Shown one piece after another: positions 28,347-38,648 of a stretch of DNA of 64,000 nt. The stretch's first letter is position 1. Each line of letters starts with the position of its first letter. The position numbers and the translations under genes are program-made. The stretch covers positions 9,191,825 through 9,255,824 of the forward strand of contig OY992836.1 of NCBI GenBank assembly GCA_963921425.1. Reading direction: 5' to 3'. The stretch comes from Dryas octopetala (taxonomy: Eukaryota; Streptophyta; Magnoliopsida; Rosales; Rosaceae). A model generated the notes under the pieces. The model saw only the letters and a list, made by a program, of their open reading frames with translations. It ran no database searches and was not told the origin of the DNA.

Positions 28347-28770
28347 AACAAACAATATTTGACTCCATCGAAGAGTTCCTCCAATTCTTTTTCGCAAAAA
28401 ATATGTAACTTTTCTCATTTTGATTACTTCGAAAGTTCGAATAAAAAGATAAAAAATTACATATTTTGCTAGAAATGGAGCCAAAGCCAAATATTGTTGC
28501 TTTCAAGTTTCAACTGCAGCACCCCGGAAGCATCCAAACCAAACGAAAAGAAGACAGAGACGACTTCGCTCCTTAGCCACTTCCCCCAGTGTGGACCCCA
28601 CATATCCCCTCTCTTACTCGTCAGTCACTGTTCTGTCTGTCTCGTTGTTCGGGCCCAGATTTTCCCTGCCAACGTGTTTCATGAATGAGCTTTTATCGGT
28701 GGAGAGATGTTTCGGTGTGACCAATATACCACGGGCGTGGTGTAATCAATACCATTGAACTTAAATTAAG

Positions 28771-29590
28771 AGTAAATTACAATTTAGTACCTCAATTTTA
28801 TATGTTGTTTCAATTTAGTACTCCAACTTTAAAAACTTGCAAAAAAGTACCTCAACTTTTATTTTGTATCAATTTAGTACCCCAACTTTAAAAACTTGCA
28901 AAAAAATATCTCAACTTTTATTTTGTGTCAAAATAGTACCTCCGTTAGTTTTTCTGTCAAAATAGCAGGGGTATTTTCGTCTTTTCCTTAAATTTAAAAA
29001 ATAATAATTTTTTTGAATAAAAAAAATTTAAAAAAATAAAATTTTTAAAATAATTATTTTAAAATAATTAAAATAAAAAAAAAATTTTAATTTTTGTTCC
29101 CTTCCCCCCCCCCGCCCCCGCCCCCCACCCCCCACNNNNNNNNNNNNNNNNNNNNNNNNNNNNNNNNNNNNNNNNNNNNNNNNNNNNNNNNNNNNNNNNN
29201 NNNNNNNNNNNNNNNNNNNNNNNNNNNNNNNNNNNNNNNNNNNNNNNNNNNNNNNNNNNNNNNNNNNNNNNNNNNNNNNNNNNNNNNNNNNNNNNNNNNN
29301 NNNNNNNNNNNNNNNNNNNNNNNNNNNNNNNNNNNGGAGCTATTTTTAATTAATTTTTAAAGTTTATAAAAAAAAATGCGAAAAATAAAAAAAATGTGAC
29401 ACGTGGCGCACATCTAGCGCGCCACGTCAGCATTAACGGCCAGATCGTCAGCATTAACGGAATTGTTTACAGAACAAGGTAAAATGGGACACGGATGTAA
29501 GTTACAGGTGGTAATCTGGGACAAAAAAACTTTCAGGTGGTAAAGTGGGAATGAGTTACAGTTTTGGGTGGTAAATCAATAATTAAGCCT
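28771..29590. repeat. Repeat cluster interrupted by the assembly gap
   Basis: 28771-28990 repeats AATTTAGTACCTCAA-like lines three to four times, related in style to the MITE at 51331. 29390-29590 holds another widespread plant repeat (GCGCGCCACGTCAGCATTAA, GGTGGTAAAGTGGG). Between them, AT-rich DNA turns abruptly into a C-homopolymer-like tract (29102-29135) and then N. Confidence 0.6.
29136..29335. other. Assembly gap (200 N)
   Basis: Exactly 200 N, probably a placeholder length. It directly follows a long C-rich tract that sequencing would struggle with. True missing length is unknown. Confidence 0.99.
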
Positions 29591-29861
29591 TTTTACTATA
29601 AAAAATGCCTTAACACATAAACATATAAAATATAAAGTCACTTTGATCATAATACTAAAAAAAATAATTCTATAATTATACCAAAATTCATATAATACAA
29701 ATAAAGAAATGAGAAAAATTAATCATTTCCTTCATATATATCAGTAAAACAAATTTACTGTTCGAGGCCCTGGCTTGATTATCTAATGTATATGTTTTAT
29801 GATATTAATTAAATAAAGTATAGAAACCTCTTTAAAAAAAAAATTTAACGTTCTTGAAATC

Positions 29862-29964
29862 ATGTGGCATCCAACCCAAAATAATTGGCAATAGATAGAA
29901 ATGCTCAAGACCCTTATAAGAGGCTATAATTTTTTAATGTAAGACAATACACTCTACATTCTCA
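29862..29964 (-). mobile_element. Solo TRIM-like LTR
   Basis: GGCATCCAACCCAAAATAAT through ACACTCTACATTCTCA is one LTR of the family above, without an internal part. The paralogous block near 42.0 kb lacks it, so it arrived after, or in only one copy of, the block duplication. Confidence 0.6.
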
Positions 29965-30081
29965 TATTTGACATAAACAAGATCCGTTTATTATTTGTGA
30001 TAATATATTGTATCATATACGGTTGAGTTTGTATAAAGTAATTATCAATCCAAACTGCTAATTTTTGTGTCGAGTTTTAAG

Positions 30082-30783
30082 CAAGGAATAAAATTTCGGG
30101 TTTCGATGAAATTTCGACGGAAATTTCGAAGATTTTTAAATTTCGACAAAAATTTGATGGAAATGATGGAAATTGTTATCAAAATACGGAAATTTTGAAT
30201 GAAACTTTACCATATGTTTATTTATCATATTATCTACTAAATTGATAAAAAATATTGAAGAAACCAAATTATATAGTAGGTTTCATGTTATATAAGATAA
30301 ATATAATGCACGCTGGAGACAAATACTGTTAAATAAAATTAGTATAAAATGAAATTAGTATATTATCTATACTCTATAATATATACACTAAACCCTATAT
30401 ATTTTATAATCTATATTCTATATTATTTAGGATATGGTATATGATACTAGAGTTTAAGCCCTTTAGGGTACTTTAAATTATTTTTTATATAAAAATATAT
30501 TATAGTTTACTAGTTTAGGGTTGAAAAACAACTAAACGAAACTCCAAAACGGGCAAACGAAATCCCAAACTATTTTTTTTCTTCACAATTAACCCAAAGG
30601 CCCCAAACCCCAATCAACCCTAAACCTTTTTAATTTTTTTTCTTTTTTTTTTCTTCTTTTTCTTTCCTTCCTTTTCTTTTTTTTTTTCTTTTTTTTTTTT
30701 CTTCTTTTTCTTTCCTTCCTTTCCCTTTCCTTTCTTTTCCCCCGAGGCTCCACTCTCCAGCAACTCTGTTTTCTGCATTTCTT

Positions 30784-30828
<45 letters not shown>

Positions 30829-31263
30829 ATCTCCCTCGCCGACTCCCCGTCGCCCCTGCCCTCGGCCCGTCGCCCCTCTGCCGTCGTCCCGTCGCCCCGT
30901 CGCTCCGTCGCCCCCTGCCCTCGCCCCATCGCCCTCTGCCGTCGCCTCTCTCCCTCGATCTTCCCCCTGCCGTCACCTCTCTCTCCCCCTCGATCTCCCC
31001 TTGCCGCCGCCTTGCCGCCACCCCTCTTTCTCCCTCGATCTCCCCCTGCCACCTCTCCATTTTTCTGTAAAAACCCAGCTCCAAAACCAGATCGAAAATC
31101 ACCGTCGAAAATTTCGCTGAAATTTCGACGATTTCGGCGAAATTTCAATAATTTCGACGAAATCATTCCGAAATTTTAGCAAATATGGGTTTCGATTTCG
31201 ACACCCCCAAAAATCGAAATTTTCGGCGAAATTTTGCCGAAAACTTCGAAATTTAACACCCTG
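30082..31263. mobile_element. hAT-like non-autonomous element, copy 1 (1182 bp)
   Basis: The left end CAAGGAATAAAATTTCG and the inverted right end CAGGGTGTTAAATTTCG form imperfect TIRs. The 8-bp target duplication GTTTTAAG lies at 30074-30081 and 31264-31271. Both subterminal regions are packed with GAAATTTCG-like repeats, comparable to transposase-binding arrays in hAT elements. The first ~260 bp match copies 2 and 3. The interior (about 30600-31070) is a pyrimidine-rich, GC-rich stretch with no recognisable protein, probably captured DNA. No transposase is present. A paralogous block at 42.1 kb shows the empty site. Confidence 0.88.
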
Positions 31264-32328
31264 GTTTTAAGTCATGTAAAAAATTATCACTCCTATCTTT
31301 AACCACCCCGTAGGCCTTTAGATGGATTTCTCAAATTTAAATTGAGGGATTATTCGGACCTTTGGGCCTCAATGTGTAATTCTAGCTGATAGTGCGAGTG
31401 CCTCATCCAGCAGAAGAAGGTTTGTGTGGTTTGTCCCGAAGCATCTTCAAGCCCTTTTTCGGTTTGGGGAGACCAGTCACCATAGTCTACAATCTACATC
31501 TTTGACTGAATTCGAAGCAGTTAATAATCAGTCTGTACATGTTTAATGCTAAAATCTAAGAAGGGGCGGGGAAGAATTAGAAAGAAAGAAAGAAATCACG
31601 GATTTAATGATGTAAATTACCCAAACCCCAATTCATGCATGCATCTTGTCTCCTCCTGTGTCCTGGCCACAGAAATATTTCAACCCTCTCAAATTGGCCT
31701 TGACTATCAACTAAACGATATTTCCTTTATAATAATATTCCAAGCTCAATTAGAATTTTCTGCTTTGACAAATCATGAGCGTCAAACCCACATAATTAGT
31801 CTGGCAAGTCTGAAACTTTGTATAGTTTGTAACTAAAGAAGCACTTGTAATTTACTTTATTGGCAAGTCTTATAAATTTGATCGATAATATGTTAGATTA
31901 TTAAATTTGATCAATTTACTTTATTGGCAAGTCTTGTAACTAAGAGTGTACATAACATAATATGTTAGATTATTAATTTAAATAATTTGATTGATAATTG
32001 AAGTGATTTCTTATTGGAATATTGACGCAGCGTAACACGCAATTAAGAAATATTAGGGAAAACTAGCGTTAATCCCTAAGAAAGAATCTGGAATCCACCA
32101 GAGAAATGAGAGAAATCTCAAGGTTTTTCTGATTGAAAATAATAAAACTGAAACTTACAAACAGCCAAAAGGTTGTTTAAATACGTTCAGAACCCTAGAC
32201 GTTCGAAATTCAAAACGGAAATAAAGTGCAATTTAGGAAATTTATTCTAAAACACTAAATTGCTTATTTGAAGCCCTAAACGAAGGAATTTGGCCAAAAT
32301 AGGCCCTTCTGTTGATATATATATATAT

Positions 32329-32729
32329 CAGGCTCCTTCTGTTGAGGTATACCTCAACTTATTTATGTTGAGGTATACCCTATTGGGACCCACACGAGTC
32401 GTTTTGTGTCAATCCGAACCATTCATTTTTTACATCTCCATTGATAGATCATCCTTGCAAAAAATTAGTCAAATCGGAAATCATTTGCCTATCTAACTTT
32501 GATCAAATAAATGGACGAACCAAATATTTTCGATGAAACCGTTCATTTGTTTTATCAAAGTTAGATAGACAAATGATTTCGGATTTGACTAATTTTTTGC
32601 AAGGATGATCTATCAATGGAGATGTAAAAAATGAATGGTTCGGATCGCCACAAAACGACTCGTGTGGGCCCCAACAAGGTCATACCTCAACATAAATAAG
32701 TTGAGGTATACCTCAACAGAAGGAGCCTG
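32329..32729. mobile_element. Foldback MITE, family F2 copy 2 (401 bp, complete)
   Basis: CAGGCTCCTTCTGTTGAGG at the left and its mirror, ending AGAAGGAGCCTG, at the right. Arms of nearly 200 bp are almost perfectly complementary. It is flanked on both sides by (TA)n, so it inserted into a TA microsatellite and the target duplication cannot be sized. It lies about 650 bp upstream of small-gene copy 1. Confidence 0.85.
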
Positions 32730-32752
32730 ATATATATATATAGATGATAAAG

Positions 32753-32812
32753 TTTGTGAGAATATTTTTTTTTTTTGGCCACTTGTGAAATATTTTTTTT
32801 GTGAGAATATTT
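32753..32812. mobile_element. Micro-insertion with target duplication (30 nt)
   Basis: TTTGTGAGAATATTT occurs at 32753-32767 and 32798-32812. The insert begins with a T run and GGCCACTTG. Confidence 0.55.
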
Positions 32813-33045
32813 GAAGTAGAAATAACACTGTGAAAGACTAAACGGTACATCGATCTTGCTTTTATGGACAAAATCGTATTTTGATAGTTTTTAATAAATT
32901 TTAGGGTATTTTTAATTTTTTAGTTTCCTTTGCTAATTAGGAATTTTAATTGTTTTTCCAATTAAGATTAGTATTGGTTTTCTTTTGTTTATTAGGACTT
33001 CCATTTATGTATCCTATAGGATTAAGATTAGAAGCCTATATAAGG

Positions 33046-33213
33046 GGACCTGAGTGTGCTCTCTGTGTCATCTTGGTCTCTTCTTGTTGGGTGACTCTAT
33101 CCCTTTTCTTTTCGTAGTCTCCTAGGCCTGTAGCCTTTCTTGTTTGTTTCTTTGTTGTTGTCTCTGGCTGCCTTTGTGGCTTTCGTTGATTGAAATTTCT
33201 ATTGACCAAAAAA
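33046..33213 (+). mobile_element. 5'-truncated LINE fragment (168 bp) in the promoter of small-gene copy 1
   Basis: It is flanked by a 16-bp target duplication AGAAGCCTATATAAGG (33030-33045 and 33214-33229) and ends in TTGACC plus seven A. The text before the tail (GATTGAAATTTCTATTGACC) is like the 3' end of plant L1-type LINEs. The duplicated target contains the gene's apparent TATA box. Confidence 0.75.
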
Positions 33214-33374
33214 AGAAGCCTATATAAGGAATTAAGGTCTGGGTGTACATGCTTTGTATTTTCATCATTCTTTTAGTTTCAATAAAATATTTTGACTTGG
33301 ATTTCAGGCTCTTATCATTCAAGTTTTTAAGGCTGGTTTAGAATTTAATTTTCCTCAGTTTTTCTCCGTCGGAC

Positions 33375-33653
33375 ATGTCGATTGAAGCTTTGGCAATGGC
33401 AGGTGCAGACTACATGGAATGTGGCATTGACCTTGAAGAGTGGGAGCGGATAAATGATGGCTATCTGGAAGACCCACCACCACATATGTTAGCTGATGAC
33501 CAAACTTTTGATATTGATGAGTGCTTGAGAACAAAGATAAAGACTAGTAGTACTACTGGGGATCATATGTTACCATTGCATAGAGAACATAACTACATGA
33601 AAGCAAAGGTTCTTGTATGGGTTAAAGCTCTGTTTCAATGTCTCAATTTGTAA
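33375..33653 (+). CDS. Small protein of a tandem EALAMAG family, copy 1 (92 aa)
   Basis: An intronless 92-residue ORF that I do not recognise as any named family. The start is fixed by homology with the other copies: MSIEALAMAGADY opens the protein. GIDLEEWE follows at 17-24, PPPHMLA at 34-40, and a basic, helix-prone end at 75-86 (MKAKVLVWVKAL). The protein is acidic in its first half and has no signal peptide or membrane segment. CTATATAAGG at 33220-33229 is a plausible TATA box. A second copy of that box lies upstream because a LINE fragment inserted between the two. A 10-nt insertion with an 18-bp target duplication lies right at the stop codon without changing it. Conservation with copies at 38947, 43727 and 45719 supports real coding; the function is unknown. 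Confidence 0.72.
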   Translation: MSIEALAMAGADYMECGIDLEEWERINDGYLEDPPPHMLADDQTFDIDECLRTKIKTSSTTGDHMLPLHREHNYMKAKVLVWVKALFQCLNL

Positions 33654-33685
33654 TTTTTTTTTTGTCAGTCTCAATTTGTAATTTT
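33640..33685. mobile_element. Micro-insertion (10 nt) with an 18-bp target duplication at the stop of small-gene copy 1
   Basis: GTCTCAATTTGTAATTTT occurs at 33640-33657 and 33668-33685; the insert is TTTTTTGTCA. The stop codon lies in the first repeat, so the protein is unchanged. Confidence 0.65.
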
Positions 33686-33851
33686 AACCCACAAATTCTT
33701 CGAAATATGAAATGTATATACAGTAAATGATAAAGAAATAAATTCTACGCTCACTAATATTAAATCAACCCACTTAATATTTTGAATGTTAAAAATGTCC
33801 CCACATTGATAAATAAGCGCACGTTTTCAAAAGGAGGGGCTGAAATTGACC

Positions 33852-35448
33852 CAAGGAGTAAAATTTCGGTTTCGAGGAAATTTTCGATGGAAATTTCGAC
33901 GGAAATTTTCGTGAAAATTTCGATTAAAATTTCGATTTCGACAAAATTAGATAAAAACGACGGAAATTGCTATCAAAATACGGAAATTTTGAATGAAACT
34001 TGACCATATGCTTATTTAACATATTATCTACTGTATTGACCAAAAACATTGAAGAAACCAAATTATATAGTAGGTTTTATGTAATATAAAATGAATATAA
34101 TGCGCGCTGGTGGTAAATACTGTTAAAAAAATGGGTAACTAATTAATAATTATATAAATAACACCTCACATTTGCTCAGTCTGACCTATGTACCCCACTG
34201 TAAACTCTATTATTTTATTAATCTTCAGATCCAAATACTAACTTGCTGTGTAGCCTGTGTTATGTCTTTTTTCATTTTTTTACTAATATACCATATTATG
34301 TCTTTTTCAAAATAAATAATAGTAATGGACTAAGTTGACTAACCGACTAAGTACTATTTAGTATTTAGTATTTACTAATCAAAGTTATCAAACTCGGACA
34401 AAAAAAAAAAGTACTAATCAATTTATATATATTAATCACTGGGGCGGCTGTATATGGAAACTGTAAATCCAAACTTAAATGAATAAAAAACTATCATAAT
34501 GTTAACGAAGTGAGAACAAAAAGTGGGTCATTCTTGCAAAGGGAATGGATGATAGTGAATCAGTGATACACTGTCAATGAGTCGATCAAATAGATGATAA
34601 TGATACATTGTTACACACAACTCTGGATATATCCTAGAAACACATCCTAACCGTCCATTCAACTTGAGCAAACATAACTTACGCCCCCAACCAATCCCCA
34701 AACCCCAGCCACCAATCTGAGCAATCATATTTAGTTTCCCGACTTCCAATTCACCCATGGAAAATGACTTTATAGCCCTCCAAGACCATCTGCGTCCATT
34801 CACCCATGGAAAATGGCTTTATAGCCCTCCTATGCGAATTTGAAACGAGATTAGAGTTTGGAGAATTTGGAATTGAATTTCTGCAAAATCGAAATCATTC
34901 ATTTGTGTAGATGCTGGTAGAAGGAACGAAAGTTTCAGGGCGCGGAGAGACCGTGGCAGCGACGTTCGGGCCGCTCGAAGATGGCGCAATCATCAAGCAC
35001 AGACTCCTCACCCGAACGACCACCACCAGAGCCGAGCCGCCATTAAAGAAGCTCCAGAAGAAGTTCACTTCCTTGTTCGTCGAGCTCGACAAGAACGAGG
35101 ACAACTACGGCGACTGCGAGAAGCTCGCCAAGGCTTTCCTGCAGGAGCTCAACACGTTCGAGATCTCCTTCCTCAAGAGCAAAACCGTGGTGGAGGCGAA
35201 TGTCAGGGAGAAGCACAACTTCGACGAGTTGAGGGAGGAGATCAGCACGCAGATATTGCAAGCGCAGACGGATTCGTCAAATTTCATAGAAAAGCACTTG
35301 CAGGGGGTCGAAATTTTCGGTCGAAATATAAGCGAAATTTCGGCGAAATTTCGAAAATTTCGCCGAAATATTATCGAAAATTAAGGGTTATGTGATAAAA
35401 TTTTGGGATCCCAAAAAAACGAAAATTTCGGCGAAATTTCACTCCTTG
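33852..35448. mobile_element. hAT-like non-autonomous element, copy 2 (1597 bp), carrying a THO7 gene fragment
   Basis: The ends CAAGGAGTAAAATTTCG and (inverted) CAAGGAGTGAAATTTCG differ at one base. The 8-bp target duplication AATTGACC lies at 33844-33851 and 35449-35456. The left ~320 bp match copy 3. The interior holds host DNA, including the start of a THO complex subunit 7 gene and probably its upstream region, with a ~50-bp tandem duplication at about 34748-34837. Near-perfect TIRs and TSD suggest a fairly recent insertion. Confidence 0.92.
34911..35384 (+). CDS. Chimeric ORF: N-terminal half of THO complex subunit 7 fused to transposon-end sequence
   Basis: An uninterrupted 157-codon ORF inside hAT-like copy 2. 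Residues 1 to about 120 strongly resemble plant THO7 (THOC7), a subunit of the nuclear THO/TREX mRNA-export complex: [50 protein letters not shown] and VVEANVREK all match my memory of the Arabidopsis proteins. Full-length THO7 is roughly 240 aa, so the coiled-coil C-terminal half is missing. A His-Tyr pair usual before FGPLED is also absent. After QAQTD the similarity stops, and the last ~25 residues (from VEIFGRN) are encoded by the transposon's own subterminal repeats. This is transduplication. Whether it is transcribed or translated cannot be told; the open frame may simply reflect youth. It could interfere with or silence the parent gene. Confidence 0.75.
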   Translation: MLVEGTKVSGRGETVAATFGPLEDGAIIKHRLLTRTTTTRAEPPLKKLQKKFTSLFVELDKNEDNYGDCEKLAKAFLQELNTFEISFLKSKTVVEANVREKHNFDELREEISTQILQAQTDSSNFIEKHLQGVEIFGRNISEISAKFRKFRRNIIEN

Positions 35449-35730
35449 AATTGACCACACAAAAAAAAGGAAGCATTGAATAAATAGGAAGCTCTGTGCT
35501 GAGGCAATAATTACTGTTTAATAGTAAATCTGTAATAACAAACGGTAATAATCATTTTTTCTTTTGAAAATATGGTGAATGTGACTCCACAAACTTGAAT
35601 TTCGGTGTTTTATGTTTGTTTATGAAATTTTGAAATATTTTTATAAAAAAAAAAAAGACATAAATTATATCTATGAGTATATATAATTTTTATGCCAGCC
35701 TTTTTTTTAATAGTCACTGTTAGTATTGAA

Positions 35731-35779
35731 ACAGTAACTATATTGTTTTTTTTTTGGCCAAGACAGTAACTATATTGTT
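35731..35779. mobile_element. Micro-insertion with target duplication (15 nt)
   Basis: ACAGTAACTATATTGTT occurs at 35731-35747 and 35763-35779, separated by a T8 run and GGCCAAG. Confidence 0.65.
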
Positions 35780-35923
35780 AAACATGAAAGAAAAGTGGCA
35801 TGCGCTTAAGTTCGTGCCGAGTGTGCACTTCTATTAAAGTTGATCCACCGGCCTATCACTAGGTTTCCGAAGGTGGCCAGGTTGGCCTATCAAGCCTTCT
35901 CTGATTTTGGGCTTAAAATGATT

Positions 35924-36285
35924 GAATTAGAACATCCAATTTAAAATTAATTGGCAATGGATGGAGAGGCCCAAGACTTATAAACACATATGCTAAGCCT
36001 TAGTTTTCCGATGTGGGACATTGCTCCACATTACTCTCAACACGCCCCAGCACGTGTGGCGATATTTTGAGCCTTACACGTGAACAAATTATATTGGGTG
36101 ACGTGGGAGCACGTGTGACCGTTGGACCTTACACGCGGATAACCAAGCTCTACTACCATATATAATAGAATTAGAGCATCCAACCTAAAACTAATTGGCA
36201 ATGGGTGGAGAGGCCCAAGACTTATAAGCACATATGCTAAGCCTTATTTTCCGATGTGGGACATTGCTCCACATTACTCTCAACA
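35924..36285 (-). mobile_element. TRIM-like LTR relic with two LTRs
   Basis: Direct repeats at 35924-36042 and 36168-36285 share TCCGATGTGGGACATTGCTC and end in CTCTCAACA. A ~125-bp internal part contains CACGTGTG-type motifs shared with the relic at 17307. The LTRs are quite similar, so it is younger than that one. Confidence 0.78.
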
Positions 36286-36517
36286 AAAAATACATATTGA
36301 TATTCATAAATATATTAAAAAATATGTTAAAATCAGTTACGAAAATGATAGTAATCGGAAATCTCTTTCCTTATGCACAAAAGAGGGAGTAGATCGAATC
36401 CCATCAAAAGAGGGAGCTAGAAAAAATATTGATATTTATAATGACAAATATAGTAGTGTTAGGGATCCCACTTTATTTTCCCAACTTTTATTTTTCACCT
36501 TATGTGTTATTCATACA

Positions 36518-38115
36518 CAAGGAATAAAATTTCGGATTTCGAGGAAATTTCGATGGAAATTTCGATGGAAATTTCGACGGAAATTTCGAAGATTTTTAAA
36601 TTTCGACAAAAATTAGATGGAAATGACGGAAATTGCTATCAAAATACGGAAATTTTGAATGAAACTTTACCATATGTTTATTTAACATATTATCTACTAC
36701 ATTGATAAAAAACATTGAAGAAACCAAATTATATAGTAGGTTTCATGTGATATAAGATGAATATAATGCGCGCTGGAGACAAATACTGTTAAAAAAATAG
36801 CTTACTAATTAATAATTATATAAATTTAATTTAACAAACACCTCAGAGCTTGTGTAATTTATTTTTCAATTTTTCATAAATGAAAAGAACTTTTCAAAGC
36901 TTTGGATTGTTGTTGTTTGTGCTTGTTTGAAGTTGTTCGATTATTACTTTCATTGGAAATTTCAAGGACGAAATTCTTTGAAGGGGGATAGATTGTGAAA
37001 CCCCTTTGAAGAGGGGTGGATTGTGAGACCCCGTATTTTTCCAAGTTTTATTTTGAAAAATATTTTAAAAATTTATTTGAGAAATAAAATATTTTAGGTT
37101 AATTTTATAATTTTTATTTTAAATTAGTTTGATCCGTTCTTTGACTTTTTGAACTATTGTGCTTTTGACTTCGACCTGTGGTTTGTTGGAAAGGTCTCGA
37201 ACACATGAATATGTGAGCGTAAACTGTGCATCAATCGGAGTTACGATTTAAAAGATATGAATATTTGAAATAATGGACATTTTTGTAAATTTATAAACAT
37301 AAATTTTAAAAATCTAAAATCAAATTTTGTATGTTAAATTGTTAATTCTCTCTCCACAGTCCACACTTCCACAATATCAATTCACGCAGCCCAATACCAC
37401 TACCCAATACTGATGGCCTTATCTCTTTGACTTTTTCTTTCTTTTATTTTCTTTCTCCTTCAGTGCACTGTGCACGCAATTGCTGAACAAGCCACGCCCA
37501 CTCTTTCTTCCTCTGGGCGCAGTCAGTCCCTCAGTGGTCGCCCACTCGCACCCATCAGTCATCGGTCATCAAGTCCTTCTTCTTTCTTTGTTTTTTTGTT
37601 TCTCCTTTTTGTTTCTTGTTTTTTCTTCTTCCTTTCTCTTTCGGTCTTTCCTTCCTGTTCCTTACCTTTTCCTTCCCGTGGCAGAGACCCTTCTTCCCTC
37701 TCATTTTTCTCTCCCAAGTACCAGCCCGCGCATAAATCTCTTCCTCCTTCTCCTCTCCCTCTCTTCCTCTTCTCCTCTCCGATTTCTTCCTCCTTTCCTC
37801 CCCGATTTCTTCTCCCCTCTTAGGCCGCCGAGATCTAGCCGGGATCTCCCTCTCTTGGGCCGCTGAGATCTGGCCGGAGTTGGCTGGGATCTCCCTCTCT
37901 TGCAAAGAGTGAAGACAGAGAAGGAATTGTTGGAGAAGACGAAGCTTTTCGAAATTTCGGTATATTTCGGAAAATTTCGGCGAAATTTCCGAAATTTCGA
38001 AAATTTCGCCGAAATGTTGACGAAATATTGACGAATAGGTGCCAAAATTTCCATACCCTTGAAAAACGAAATTTTCGGCGAAATTTCGCCGAAAATTTCG
38101 AAATTTAACTCCTTG
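36518..38115. mobile_element. hAT-like non-autonomous element, copy 3 (1598 bp)
   Basis: The ends CAAGGAATAAAATTTCG and (inverted) CAAGGAGTTAAATTTCG are TIRs. The 8-bp target duplication TTCATACA lies at 36510-36517 and 38116-38123. The left ~320 bp match copy 2. The interior differs: about 36960-37330 looks like a retroelement fragment, and 37470-37900 is a pyrimidine-rich, GC-rich segment with GATCTCCCTCTCTT repeated, reminiscent of captured gene leader DNA. No transposase ORF is present. Confidence 0.9.
36955..37330 (+). mobile_element. Fossil fragment resembling a Ty3/Gypsy 3' end, inside hAT-like copy 3
   Basis: GGACGAAATTC followed by a GAAGGGGG purine run and a GATTGTGA...CCCC start resembles the polyprotein end, polypurine tract and LTR start of plant Ty3/Gypsy chromoviruses. 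Only a broken piece is present. It was apparently carried in the interior of the DNA transposon. Family assignment is tentative. Confidence 0.4.
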
Positions 38116-38570
38116 TTCATACATTGAACACTAAAAAATAAAAAATAAAACTTAAAAAAGAAAAGAAAAGAAAATACCTTTTACGTCCAACATATTGATG
38201 AGTAAATTTGGTAACTCTATATAAATTATTATTAGTTTGATAATTTGATGCACCTGTACGTCCTGCAAAAATGTCTCTACCACCAAGCTTGCATCAAATT
38301 TCTTTCATGAGCAAATCGATATTGAAAGATGTCATCATGCTATACGTACGTATAGCAATCTTACAGCATGGCTTTAATCAGTACATGGATGACAAACGAA
38401 TTAGGCATTAGACTTCAAACATGTTGAACAACGTTAATTAATAAGGAAAGTAAAACAATAGGATCGATGGATGCTCACGAGAACATTGCCTCTTGAAAGA
38501 ATCATATGCTATTTTCCCACATCACATCCATCCCTCGCTCTTTGGTCTTAAATTGCATATATGAGAATTA

Positions 38571-38648
38571 TTTCCCATTTGAACTTTTTTTTTTGGCCAG
38601 GATTTCCCATTTGAACTTTTTTTTTTGGCCAGGATTTCCCATTTGAAC
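38571..38648. repeat. Micro-insertion followed by a 32-bp tandem duplication
   Basis: TTTCCCATTTGAAC occurs at 38571, 38603 and 38635. The spacers are a T run plus GGCCAGGA. One retroposon-tail insertion with target duplication, then a 32-bp unit duplication, explains it. Confidence 0.6.

Larger units (their letters stand above)
25180..28770. other. Intergenic; no supportable gene
   Basis: AT-rich, with the two micro-insertions at 26169 and 28302. A somewhat GC-richer stretch at 25200-25400 (CCGAGCGCTCGGTAATG) has no coding frame. Confidence 0.6.
29620..31990. repeat. Duplicated non-coding block, copy A
   Basis: It matches copy B (about 41865-42930) once the hAT element 30082-31263 and the solo LTR at 29862 are set aside. 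Shared landmarks are TTTGGGCCTCAATGT, CATCCAGCAGAAGAAGGTTT, GGGGAGACCAGTCA and CTGGCCACAGAAAT. It lies upstream of small-gene copy 1. Confidence 0.8.

Noticed and set aside
30589-31166. Long overlapping ORFs rich in Arg/Gly/Glu/Lys on the minus strand
   Set aside because: Compositional artefact of the GC- and purine-rich interior of hAT-like copy 1; all frames are open together.
32030-32328. Possible retroelement end (AATCTGGAATCCACCAGAGA, AATAATAAAACTGAAACTTA)
   Set aside because: It resembles dispersed plant repeats in style, but no ends or duplications could be identified, so it is left unassigned.
37470-38124. ORFs of 117-189 codons on both strands in hAT-like copy 3
   Set aside because: Low-complexity pyrimidine/purine bias and subterminal repeats; no conserved protein is recognised.
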